A stretch of 32,580 nucleotides of DNA from Lachnospiraceae bacterium (GTDB taxonomy: Bacteria > Bacillota > Clostridia > Lachnospirales > Lachnospiraceae). The notes below the pieces were generated by a model. It was not told where the DNA came from, made no database searches, and saw only the letters and a program-made list of their open reading frames with translations. The stretch covers positions 1-32,580 of the forward strand of contig JAEENL010000133.1 in the NCBI GenBank assembly GCA_016283775.1, written 5' to 3'. This document shows, piece after piece, positions 17,465 to 24,499 of this stretch (within the stretch, counting starts at the first letter, position 1; each line of letters opens with the position of its first letter). The translations under genes were made by a program, and so were the position numbers.

Positions 17465-20029
17465 CTATCTTCCGCAACAGAATTTATATTTCTTTCCCGA
17501 TCCGCAAGGGCAGGGATCGTTTGGCATTATCTTCTTTGTCGCGCGTTTTACGGGACCTTTTACAGCCGTATCGTCACGGTTGGTTCCGGTGATCTTTGCC
17601 ACTTCCTCACGCTCGACCTTCTGCTCGACCTTGATATGCATGAGTACCTGAACGGTTTCCTCGGCAATGGCCGCTTCCATGTCGTCAAACATGTCATAGC
17701 CCTGCATCTTGTATTCCTGAACAGGATTCTTCTGGCCGTAAGCCTGAAGTCCGATACCCTGTTTCAGCTGCTCCATGTCGTCGATGTGGTTCATCCACTT
17801 ACGGTCGATGGCTCTGAGGAGGATGACACGCTCAACCTCACGAAACTGCTCCTTCTGAGGGAATTCCGCCTCTTTTGACTCATAGAGGGCAAGCGCTTTC
17901 TCCTTGAGGCTCTGCATGAGTTCCTTCTTGGTGTAGTGCTTTATCTGCTCCTCGGTAAGGCTTACGGGCTCAAGCGGTATGATGGGAAGAAGGAGGTTGT
18001 TGAGCTCGTTGATATCCCATTCTTCGGGCAGGCTGTCTTCTCTGATGCATGTGTCCACAGCGCCTTCGACAACTTCCGTGATCATCTTGACGATGGAAGG
18101 TCTCATGCTCTCGCCGTCAAGAACTTTGCGGCGTTCACTGTAGATTATCTCTCTCTGCTCGTTATTTACGCGGTCATACTCGAGAAGGTTCTTTCTGATG
18201 CCGAAGTTGTTGCTCTCAATCTTTTTCTGGGCGCGCTCGATGGCATTGGAGAGCATCTTGTGATGAAGCTCCTCGCCCTCGGGGAAACCGAGTGAATTGA
18301 ATATCCTCATGAGATTCTCAGAACCGAAAAGTCTCATAAGATCGTCTTCGAGGGAAATGTAAAATCTCGATTCGCCGGGGTCACCCTGACGGCCTGCACG
18401 GCCTCGCAGCTGGTTGTCGATACGTCTCGACTCGTGACGCTCCGTGCCTATGATCTTGAGACCTCCGAGTTCCACAACGCCTTCACCGAGCTTGATATCG
18501 GTACCACGGCCCGCCATGTTGGTCGCGATCGTGACCGCGCCCTTCTGGCCGGCTTCGGCAACTATCTCAGCCTCAAGCTCATGGAATTTTGCGTTCAGGA
18601 CTTTATGAGGCACGCCGCGTTTTCTGAGGTGTTCGCTTATCTCTTCGGACGATTCGATGGTGACGGTTCCGACAAGCACCGGCTGCCCGGTCTTGTGTGC
18701 CTCAACGACTGCCTCAGTGATGGCATTCAGCTTTTCGCGTTTTGTCTTGAATACCGCATCATCGTAGTCTTTACGGATAACGGGAACGTTTGTGGGCACT
18801 TCGATGACGTCCATTCCGTAGATCTCACGGAATTCCTGTTCCTCGGTGAGCGCCGTACCGGTCATTCCGCACTTTTTCTCGTATTTGTTGAAGAAGTTCT
18901 GGAAAGTGATGGTAGCCATGGTCCTCGACTCACGCTTTACCTTCACGTGCTCTTTTGCCTCGATGGCCTGATGGAGGCCGTCGGAATAACGTCTTCCGGG
19001 CATTATACGTCCGGTGAAATCGTCTACGATGAGCACTTCATCGTCCTTTACCACATAGTCCTTGTCGCGGAACATGAGATAGTGCGCACGGAGCGCAAGG
19101 ATGATGTTGTGCTGGATCTCGAGATTTTCGGGATCTGCAAGGTTTTCTATCCTGAAGAACTGCTCAACCTTTCTCACACCTTCTTCGGTGAGGTTGACGT
19201 TCTTGTCTTTTTCATTGACTATGAAATCTCCGGTCTCCTGGAAGTCCTCTCCCATGATGATATCCATCTTGGAAAGTTCCTTTTCGGTACCTTTTTTGAG
19301 CTGTCCGGCAAGAATGTCGCAGGCCTCGTAAAGCCTGGTGGATTTGCCGCTCTGTCCGGAAATGATGAGAGGTGTCCTCGCTTCATCGATGAGGATAGAG
19401 TCGACCTCGTCTATGATCGCGTAAGGAAGTCCGCGCATAACAAGGTTTTCCTTGTAGATCACCATGTTGTCACGCAGATAGTCAAATCCGAGTTCGTTGT
19501 TTGTGGCGTATGTGATGTCGCAGGCGTACTGTTCTCTGCGTTCTTCCGGTGTCATGGAATTCAGTATGCATCCGACGGTGAGTCCTAAGAAACGATGGAC
19601 CTGTCCCATCCACTCCGCGTCACGCTTTGCAAGGTAGTCATTTACCGTAACGACATGCACGCCTTTGCCGGTGAGCGCATTGAGGTAGGAAGGAAGCGTT
19701 GCAACAAGGGTCTTTCCTTCACCTGTCTTCATCTCGGTGATACGTCCCTGGTGAAGGACGATGCCGCCGATAACCTGTACTTTATAGTGCTTCATTCCGA
19801 GCGTTCTCGCCGCCGCTTCGCGCACGACAGCATAGGCTTCAGGCAGGATATCGTCAAGCGTCTCTCCTGCTTCAAGCCTCTTTTTGAACTCTCCGGTCTT
19901 TCCTTTAAGCTCTTCATCCGACAGAGCGGCCATTGCTCCGTCGAGCGCCATTACCTTATCTGCCAGCGGTCTTATCCGCTTTAATTCTCTCTCGCTGTGG
20001 GTTCCGAATATTTTTGTCGCAATACTCAA
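17465..20029 (-). CDS. secA: Preprotein translocase ATPase SecA
   Basis: SecA drives protein export through SecYEG using ATP. Visible are Walker A MKTGEGKT (101-108), the [19 protein letters not shown] block, the second helicase half with GTDIKLG and [11 protein letters not shown], and the C-terminal zinc motif [13 protein letters not shown] (Cys840, 842, 851, 852) that binds SecB or the ribosome. The length is 854 residues from the start chosen here. The open frame begins at 20074 with residues unlike SecA. The start is more likely TTG at 20029, 9 bases after GGAGG, giving [19 protein letters not shown], which aligns with the normal N-terminus. It is the first gene of the minus-strand series through prfB and cheW. 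Confidence 0.97.
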   Translation of the reverse strand: MSIATKIFGTHSERELKRIRPLADKVMALDGAMAALSDEELKGKTGEFKKRLEAGETLDDILPEAYAVVREAAARTLGMKHYKVQVIGGIVLHQGRITEMKTGEGKTLVATLPSYLNALTGKGVHVVTVNDYLAKRDAEWMGQVHRFLGLTVGCILNSMTPEERREQYACDITYATNNELGFDYLRDNMVIYKENLVMRGLPYAIIDEVDSILIDEARTPLIISGQSGKSTRLYEACDILAGQLKKGTEKELSKMDIIMGEDFQETGDFIVNEKDKNVNLTEEGVRKVEQFFRIENLADPENLEIQHNIILALRAHYLMFRDKDYVVKDDEVLIVDDFTGRIMPGRRYSDGLHQAIEAKEHVKVKRESRTMATITFQNFFNKYEKKCGMTGTALTEEQEFREIYGMDVIEVPTNVPVIRKDYDDAVFKTKREKLNAITEAVVEAHKTGQPVLVGTVTIESSEEISEHLRKRGVPHKVLNAKFHELEAEIVAEAGQKGAVTIATNMAGRGTDIKLGEGVVELGGLKIIGTERHESRRIDNQLRGRAGRQGDPGESRFYISLEDDLMRLFGSENLMRIFNSLGFPEGEELHHKMLSNAIERAQKKIESNNFGIRKNLLEYDRVNNEQREIIYSERRKVLDGESMRPSIVKMITEVVEGAVDTCIREDSLPEEWDINELNNLLLPIIPLEPVSLTEEQIKHYTKKELMQSLKEKALALYESKEAEFPQKEQFREVERVILLRAIDRKWMNHIDDMEQLKQGIGLQAYGQKNPVQEYKMQGYDMFDDMEAAIAEETVQVLMHIKVEQKVEREEVAKITGTNRDDTAVKGPVKRATKKIMPNDPCPCGSGKKYKFCCGR

Positions 20030-20104
20030 GATCTTATGCCTCCGAAAAACTTCTGGTCGATCGCACGGAAACAAATGTATCAGTTCACGGGTGCAATCTT
20101 AATT

Positions 20105-20133
20105 ATTATATCATTTAACGGGCATTATATCAA
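20105..20133 (-). promoter_or_regulatory. secA promoter
   Basis: The minus strand has -35 TTGATA (20133-20128), a 17-base spacer and -10 TATAAT (20110-20105) with extended TG at 20113-20112. A second TATAAT (20129-20124) overlaps the -35 and could serve an upstream start. The predicted 5' leader is about 70 bases. Confidence 0.75.
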
Positions 20134-20170
20134 ACACTATTTTTGCGTTGACACTGTGCCTTTTTCAGAG

Positions 20171-20242
20171 TTTTCCACAGGGCAATGCCCTAAAAATAAC
20201 AACGATTCGGACTTTTCAACCGAGTTTTCCACATTCTCCACA
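20171..20242 (+). promoter_or_regulatory. Three DnaA-box-like 9-mers upstream of secA
   Basis: TTTTCCACA at 20171-20179 and 20225-20233, and TTCTCCACA at 20234-20242, each differ from the consensus TTATCCACA only at position 3. The last two are directly adjacent. They lie 38 to 109 bases upstream of the secA -35 element, in a 246-base non-coding gap (20030-20276). Binding by DnaA is a guess. Confidence 0.35.
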
Positions 20243-20266
20243 TTTCGAGACTATACGTTTAGAATC

Positions 20267-20291
20267 AAAAAGCCCATCATTCGATGGGCTT
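20267..20291 (-). terminator. Terminator overlapping the end of the 96-residue gene
   Basis: A perfect 9-bp stem, AAGCCCATC with GATGGGCTT, has a 4-base loop. On the minus strand it is followed by a T-run (opposite 20267-20271). The stem contains the stop codon of the 20277-20567 gene and separates it from secA. Confidence 0.85.
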
Positions 20292-20567
20292 GTATCTGTT
20301 CCAGACTTTGTCGGCACCGCAGACATGTTTTGTGCCGTCGTCATCCTCGATGATGTAATCACCCTCTCCGATGAATATCCTGCCTCTTCTGTTGAGTATA
20401 AAGGGACACACGACAGATCCGTCAGGGCGTTCTATGCGCACCAGTGAATCCGTTACGATCCATCCTTTGGTCACAACATCATGCCACAGTTCAAATCCAT
20501 CTTCCATGCCTTTTCCCTGCTCATACAGATAAACGTCTGCGTTAAACGGAACTCTGCTACATTTCAT
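20277..20567 (-). CDS. Conserved-looking 96-residue protein, unknown function
   Basis: I do not recognise this family. The protein is soluble-looking and acidic, with three cysteines (Cys3, one in VVCPF, one in HVCGADKVW) and a likely small beta-rich domain (SLVRIERPDGSVVCPFILNRRGRIFIGEGDYIIEDDDG). The start is ATG 20567, with GGAGGTG 6 bases upstream; a GTG at 20576 lies inside that site and is rejected. A good promoter sits just upstream and a terminator overlaps the stop, so it is a single-gene transcription unit. That strongly supports it being real despite its size. Confidence 0.75.
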   Translation of the reverse strand: MKCSRVPFNADVYLYEQGKGMEDGFELWHDVVTKGWIVTDSLVRIERPDGSVVCPFILNRRGRIFIGEGDYIIEDDDGTKHVCGADKVWNRYKPIE

Positions 20568-20613
20568 ATATGTCACCTCCTTACTCCGGGATAGTCATAT
20601 CGATTCATGATAC

Positions 20614-20642
20614 ATTGTATTCCCGCAGCTGTGGATTCTCAA
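20614..20642 (-). promoter_or_regulatory. Promoter of the 96-residue gene
   Basis: The minus strand has -35 TTGAGA (20642-20637), a 17-base spacer and -10 TACAAT (20619-20614). The predicted leader is about 40 bases. The promoter lies in the 117-base gap after the PH-domain gene. Confidence 0.65.
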
Positions 20643-20684
20643 GGAAATAAGCGTGTAAAAAGCATAAAAATAATATAAATTCCG

Positions 20685-21071
20685 CTATTTTGTAAGCACA
20701 TACTGGGAAATGATGCGCCCGAGCGCCGCAATGTCAAAGTTGCCCTTGAACTCGAACTTTGCGGTGAAGCCGTTGTTGAATGTCAGGAAAAGTTCTGTGT
20801 CGGGGAATATCTCTATAAAGCCCTGTGTCTGCACCGCAAAATACTGGATGTTGGCATAGGGCATCGAGGTAAAGGATTTTCTTTTTCCGGTAACGCCCTG
20901 CACATCGATGGCTATGATGCGTTTGTTTGTGAAGATCAGCTGGTCGCGGATCGTCTTGAATGCCGCGAGTGCCTTTTCTCCGTCAACAAACAGGGCCTCG
21001 ACCTCCTTTTTCACATTTTCGAGTTCAATGGGATGAAGATTGAAAACCGAACCGTCGTTAAAGTTTATCAT
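20685..21071 (-). CDS. Bacterial PH-domain protein
   Basis: This 128-residue cytoplasmic protein consists of one bacterial PH-like domain. The pattern LIFTNKRIIAIDVQGVTGKRKSFTSMPYANIQYFAVQT, then ELFLTFNNGFTAKFEFKGNFDIAALGRIISQYVL, is typical of the stand-alone bPH (DUF1696-type) family. Such proteins form ring oligomers, and their role is not established. ATG 21071 follows AAGGAGG. It lies 36 bases after the gene upstream of it on the same strand (the RhaM-like gene) and is likely cotranscribed with it. The two large ABC transporters further right also carry PH-like N-terminal regions with TKDRLVAY and TEKHLFVF segments of the same kind. Confidence 0.85.
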   Translation of the reverse strand: MINFNDGSVFNLHPIELENVKKEVEALFVDGEKALAAFKTIRDQLIFTNKRIIAIDVQGVTGKRKSFTSMPYANIQYFAVQTQGFIEIFPDTELFLTFNNGFTAKFEFKGNFDIAALGRIISQYVLTK

Positions 21072-21107
21072 ATGCGTTCCTCCTTACAGGTGACAGTTTG
21101 TCTTGCG

Positions 21108-21746
21108 TCATATCGAAAAAATGCTCTCAAGCAGAAGAAAGTTTTCTTTTCCCGAGAGTTCATGGTCAAAATGGCTTTCCGGGTCGACTGCGAGCCACTC
21201 TTTTATCACTTCGGACTCCTCGTCGCTTTTTTTGATGTTTGTAAATTCCTTGGGTTCTTCAAAATACGAGAAAAGTATGTCCTCGTGCAGCGCTATGAAC
21301 TGGAATCTGTCGCCTTTAAGCAGGCCTTCTTCCACTATGGCTTTGTGGAAATACACGTAGGAAAAAAGTTTGTCATGCTTAAGATATGCGATCCTTCCGC
21401 GTCTCGTCTTTTTTTCGGGAGCATCCTCCGCCGTGCGCCAGCTTTCCGGGTCTTTCGGAACATCGTGCCAGTAAATGGGGTACATATAGCACCATGCTCT
21501 GTCTTTGTCGCGTTCCGGCCACAGTTTCAAAAGCTTTGAGGTATTTGCAAAAATGTCCTCGGGCTCAAGAGTCTCATCCACAGTCTCAAGATACAGAAAA
21601 AGCATGTCTTCATGGACATAGACCGAAGCGGAGATCACTCTGCCGCCGCTTTTCAGGTTTTCGGCTGCCTCTCTGTCATTCCCGAATGCCTTTTTTATTT
21701 CGTCGATGCTTGCGTTTATCTTTGCGCGATAGTTTCGTCTTATCAT
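21108..21746 (-). CDS. Possible duplicated RhaM-like (dimeric alpha/beta-barrel) protein
   Basis: This is a 212-residue protein I cannot name with certainty. Two segments look alike: ISASVYVHEDMLFLYLETVDE (about 40-60), followed later by KLWPERDKDRAWCYMYPIYW, and FQFIALHEDILFSYFEEPKE (about 146-165), followed later by VIKEWLAVDPESHFDHELSG. Each resembles the strand-helix pattern of L-rhamnose mutarotase, with its H-E-x-x-L-F-x-Y-x-E element and WP motif. That suggests an internal duplication of a ferredoxin-like domain. The catalytic pattern is not clear enough to claim mutarotase activity. ATG 21746 follows GAGGAGG. It is divergent from the radical SAM pair and precedes the PH-domain gene. 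Confidence 0.45.
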   Translation of the reverse strand: MIRRNYRAKINASIDEIKKAFGNDREAAENLKSGGRVISASVYVHEDMLFLYLETVDETLEPEDIFANTSKLLKLWPERDKDRAWCYMYPIYWHDVPKDPESWRTAEDAPEKKTRRGRIAYLKHDKLFSYVYFHKAIVEEGLLKGDRFQFIALHEDILFSYFEEPKEFTNIKKSDEESEVIKEWLAVDPESHFDHELSGKENFLLLESIFSI

Positions 21747-21820
21747 GATCTTTTCCTCCTCAGCGTCTGCTCCATTGTATCATACTTTCAGACAGAGTTC
21801 CATGTTGCCCAACAAACTTC

Positions 21821-21849
21821 TTTCAATACAGCGCCAAATATGTTATGAT
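21821..21849 (+). promoter_or_regulatory. Promoter of the radical SAM operon
   Basis: The -10 hexamer is TATGAT (21844-21849) with extended TG at 21841-21842. The -35 is only TTTCAA (21821-21826) with a 17-base spacer. The extended -10 makes this the best candidate in the 170-base gap 21747-21916. Confidence 0.5.
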
Positions 21850-21855
21850 TTAAAA

Positions 21856-21892
21856 GTCGTGGCAAATAAGGCACGACATGGGCTTAAAGCCC
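21856..21892 (+). promoter_or_regulatory. Two tandem hairpins in the radical SAM operon leader
   Basis: GTCGTG (21856-21861) pairs with CACGAC (21872-21877) around a 10-base loop. Three bases later GGGCTTAAAGCCC (21880-21892) forms a second, tight palindrome. Both lie between the proposed transcription start and the GGGAGG ribosome binding site at 21906-21911. They could be operators or leader RNA structure; no known riboswitch class is recognised. Confidence 0.4.
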
Positions 21893-21916
21893 GAAACTAT
21901 ATATGGGGAGGCAAAA

Positions 21917-23311
21917 ATGAATCTCAAGCAGTACATGCGCGAAAACTTCACCGAAGTGCGCCATACCACTCTGAATCCCAAAGGTCCCGGCGCGGTCAGG
22001 ATCCACCTTATCCCGCCTAAATTTGATGATAACAAGCCCGCAGCAAGCGTCGCAATAATCAACGGCCAGGACATCATCCCTGTGAACTACGCCTGGAGCG
22101 TATTGCTCGCGGAATTCATAAACGAAGTCAACAAGTATCACGGACGGGAAGTCTCAGACGAAGACGTTTCAAATATCCTGAACGCGACCTGCAAAAACGT
22201 GAAAAAGGTATTTCCCGTCATCTCCAAAAAGCGCATAAAAAACGACATCCGCACCATGATGGAGACCTTCGAGCAGGTAGCATACGGCAAAGAAGTCACC
22301 ACCGACATCGGATATATGAACATCGGCGAATACTCTGAGCACATGAAAGCCCCTCACCGCATGGACATCATGGTGAGTGCGATGGAAAAGCAGGGCCACT
22401 GGAACTGCAATCAATGCTGCGTACACTGTTACGCCGCAGGCCAGACAGACTCCGCAGAGCCCGAGCTTACGACCGAACAGTGGAAAAAGATCCTTGACAG
22501 CCTGAAAGAGATCGGCATCCCTCAGGTAACCTTTACCGGCGGAGAGCCCACAATGAGAGACGACCTCTTTGAACTCATCGACCACGCAAGATGGTTCATC
22601 TCAAGGCTCAACACAAACGGTATAAAACTCACGAAAGAATATTGCAAAAAGCTTCACGACTGCGAGCTTGACAGCGTTCAGATAACCTTTTATTCACACG
22701 ACAGGGAAACGCACAACCGCCTGGTCGGCGGAGACCACTTTGACGAGACCGTTTCAGGCATCGAAAACGCGCTTGAAGCAGGCATCTCATTAAGTGTCAA
22801 CACCCCGCTCTGCACGCTCAACAAAGACTATACCGAGACCTTGAAATTCCTTAAGTCCAAGGGAGTCACCTATGTGACCTGTTCAGGACTCATAACCACA
22901 GGAAATGCGCTGAAAGAAAATTCCGAAGCACTGCAGCTGTCCACGGAAGAAATAAAAAAGGTACTCTCGGAAGCCACAGATTACGCCTATGCAAACGGCA
23001 TGGAGATAAGCTTCACCTCACCCGGCTGGATAGAGGGATCGTTCTTTGAAGCACACGCCCTCAACACTCCGAGCTGCGGCGCATGCCTCAGCAACATGGC
23101 GATCACCCCCGGCGGAAACGTCGTTCCCTGCCAGAGCTGGCTTTCCGGAAAGCCCCTCGGAAACATCCTTAAGGACTCCTGGGAATCGATCTGGAACAAC
23201 GAAGAATGCATAAAGCACAGAAAACACTCGGCGCTCATGAACGGCGACTGCCCGCTGAAAAAGCCCGCCGGCTCAGCCAAAACAAACAATGAGGGAGGAC
23301 AGGACAAATGA
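21917..23311 (+). CDS. Radical SAM protein, putative peptide-modifying enzyme
   Basis: This is a 464-residue radical SAM enzyme. The [4Fe-4S]-SAM motif is CNQCCVHC (Cys164, Cys168, Cys171, CxxxCxxC), followed by VTFTGGEPTMRDD, the SAM-binding GGEP. The C-terminal part has CGAC (387, 390), GGNVVPC (405), and Cys431 and Cys445, a reduced SPASM/Twitch-like arrangement for an auxiliary cluster. The usual CX2CX5CX3C of full SPASM is absent. About 140 residues precede the core; they may hold a peptide-recognition domain, which I cannot prove. ATG 21917 follows GGGAGG and is preferred over ATG 21878. It overlaps by 4 bases (ATGA) the membrane protein with the Cys-Ala repeat tail, its probable substrate. 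Confidence 0.9.
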   Translation: MNLKQYMRENFTEVRHTTLNPKGPGAVRIHLIPPKFDDNKPAASVAIINGQDIIPVNYAWSVLLAEFINEVNKYHGREVSDEDVSNILNATCKNVKKVFPVISKKRIKNDIRTMMETFEQVAYGKEVTTDIGYMNIGEYSEHMKAPHRMDIMVSAMEKQGHWNCNQCCVHCYAAGQTDSAEPELTTEQWKKILDSLKEIGIPQVTFTGGEPTMRDDLFELIDHARWFISRLNTNGIKLTKEYCKKLHDCELDSVQITFYSHDRETHNRLVGGDHFDETVSGIENALEAGISLSVNTPLCTLNKDYTETLKFLKSKGVTYVTCSGLITTGNALKENSEALQLSTEEIKKVLSEATDYAYANGMEISFTSPGWIEGSFFEAHALNTPSCGACLSNMAITPGGNVVPCQSWLSGKPLGNILKDSWESIWNNEECIKHRKHSALMNGDCPLKKPAGSAKTNNEGGQDK

Positions 23312-24498
23312 AAAAAAGACTGATCGCCATCCTCTCGATACTCATGGCATTCCTTGTGCTCCTTCCTTCAAAGGCCGCAAGCGCAAAGAATCCCACCGAC
23401 GAGATCCTTGATTATGTGATCACGATCGACGTAAATGAAGACGCTTCGCTCAATATGTATTATCACATTGAGTGGAAAGTGCTTGAAGACGACATCGGCG
23501 CCCTCGAATGGGTAAAGATCGGCATTCCGAACGACCACTATGTCTCCTGCACGCCGGCAAGCGATAACATCAAAAAGATCAACATGAGCGGCTCCTACGC
23601 AAATATCTATTTCAAGCAATCCTATCACAAAAACGAGGTAGTGAGCTTTGATTTCCTGCTTGTTCAGGAATACATGTACGAGATGAACGTACTCACCGAA
23701 GGAGAGTCCGTGTTCTACTTTATCCCCGGCTGGTTTGAAGAATTTGCGGTCGATCATGTGGAAGTAAGGTGGAACTCCGACAAGGTCCTCTCCCACTCCC
23801 ACGCCGATTCCGAAGAAGACGGCAGGATCATCTGGACCGGAAGCCTCAAAGCCGGACAGAAGCTAAACGAGATACAGGTTACATATTCCAACGACGCATT
23901 CTCCTTCGATGAGTCAAAAGCACGCAACAACGACGGCTGGGATTTTGGGACGATCGTCGTAATGATCATCGTGGTCGGCTCTCTTATGCTTGGCGTCGTA
24001 GTCCCGATCCTCCTTGTGATCGTAGTGATCGCAATGTCATTCAAGAAAGGTTCCGGACTCACCACTCCGGGCGAGACCAAGAAAAAGATCACCCGCACAC
24101 TCATCAAATACTATCCGACCTGTCCCGGCTGCGGTGCCGCAAGGCCGGAAAATGCTGACAAGTGCGAATATTGCGGAAGAAGTTTCATAGAAAGCGAAGA
24201 GATCCTCGAGGAAAAAGAAGTCGAGGATCCCAAGAAATATTCAACGGAAGGCACCTTCAAGTACGGCAGCTCTCCCAATACTTATGTGAGAGTACACGTT
24301 GTACCCATAGTAACACATTCAACCACGACACGTTCTTCAGGCAGTTCTTCCCACAGAAGTTCCTGCGCCTGCGCACATTCCTGTGCCTGTGCCTGTGCCT
24401 GCGCCTGTGCGGGCGGCGGACGTGCCGGATGCTCCACAAAGGATTTTTACAACACAGGCCTAAAGCTCTCTCAGCTTGAGAAAAAGACCAAACGCTGA
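23308..24498 (+). CDS. Membrane protein with zinc ribbon and Cys-Ala repeat tail, putative radical SAM substrate
   Basis: This 396-residue protein is built of distinct parts. A signal peptide (1-26, ending KAASAK) leads to an ectodomain (about 30-205) with beta-sandwich-like strands that may resemble DUF2207. A membrane segment (215-245) follows, then a cytoplasmic zinc ribbon (Cys272, 275, 286, 289), a Ser/Thr-rich linker, and a tail with eight cysteines at 353, 355, 359, 361, 363, 365, 367 and 375. The tail ends GGGRAGCSTKDFYNTGL. With the N-terminus exported, the tail stays in the cytoplasm, where the radical SAM enzyme could reach it. GGGAGG precedes ATG 23308, which overlaps the enzyme's stop. 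A modified metal- or redox-active tail is inference; the tail could also simply bind metal. Confidence 0.85.
   Translation: MKKRLIAILSILMAFLVLLPSKAASAKNPTDEILDYVITIDVNEDASLNMYYHIEWKVLEDDIGALEWVKIGIPNDHYVSCTPASDNIKKINMSGSYANIYFKQSYHKNEVVSFDFLLVQEYMYEMNVLTEGESVFYFIPGWFEEFAVDHVEVRWNSDKVLSHSHADSEEDGRIIWTGSLKAGQKLNEIQVTYSNDAFSFDESKARNNDGWDFGTIVVMIIVVGSLMLGVVVPILLVIVVIAMSFKKGSGLTTPGETKKKITRTLIKYYPTCPGCGAARPENADKCEYCGRSFIESEEILEEKEVEDPKKYSTEGTFKYGSSPNTYVRVHVVPIVTHSTTTRSSGSSSHRSSCACAHSCACACACACAGGGRAGCSTKDFYNTGLKLSQLEKKTKR
24382..24411 (+). repeat. Tandem 6-base repeat encoding Cys-Ala units
   Basis: Five consecutive units of TGTGCC or a one-base variant (TGCGCC, TGTGCG) encode residues 359-368. The variant codons show selection on the protein sequence. 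The near-identity of the units could allow changes in copy number by slippage. Confidence 0.85.
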
Positions 24499-24499
24499 A

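Noticed and set aside
18434-19588. Long open frame (384 codons) on the plus strand
   Set aside because: It lies wholly inside secA on the other strand, has no ribosome binding site and shows no recognisable domain; it is a shadow of a high-confidence gene.
20171-20242. Possible replication origin because of DnaA-like boxes
   Set aside because: There is no dnaA, dnaN or rpmH nearby, no strong AT-rich unwinding region with repeats, and the boxes are imperfect; a local regulatory role or chance is more likely.
24364-24432. Cys-Ala tail as a translated low-complexity artefact or metallothionein
   Set aside because: The tail is in frame with a signal peptide, membrane helix and zinc ribbon, uses mixed synonymous codons, and overlaps a radical SAM gene; a plain metallothionein would not explain that pairing, though metal binding itself is not excluded.
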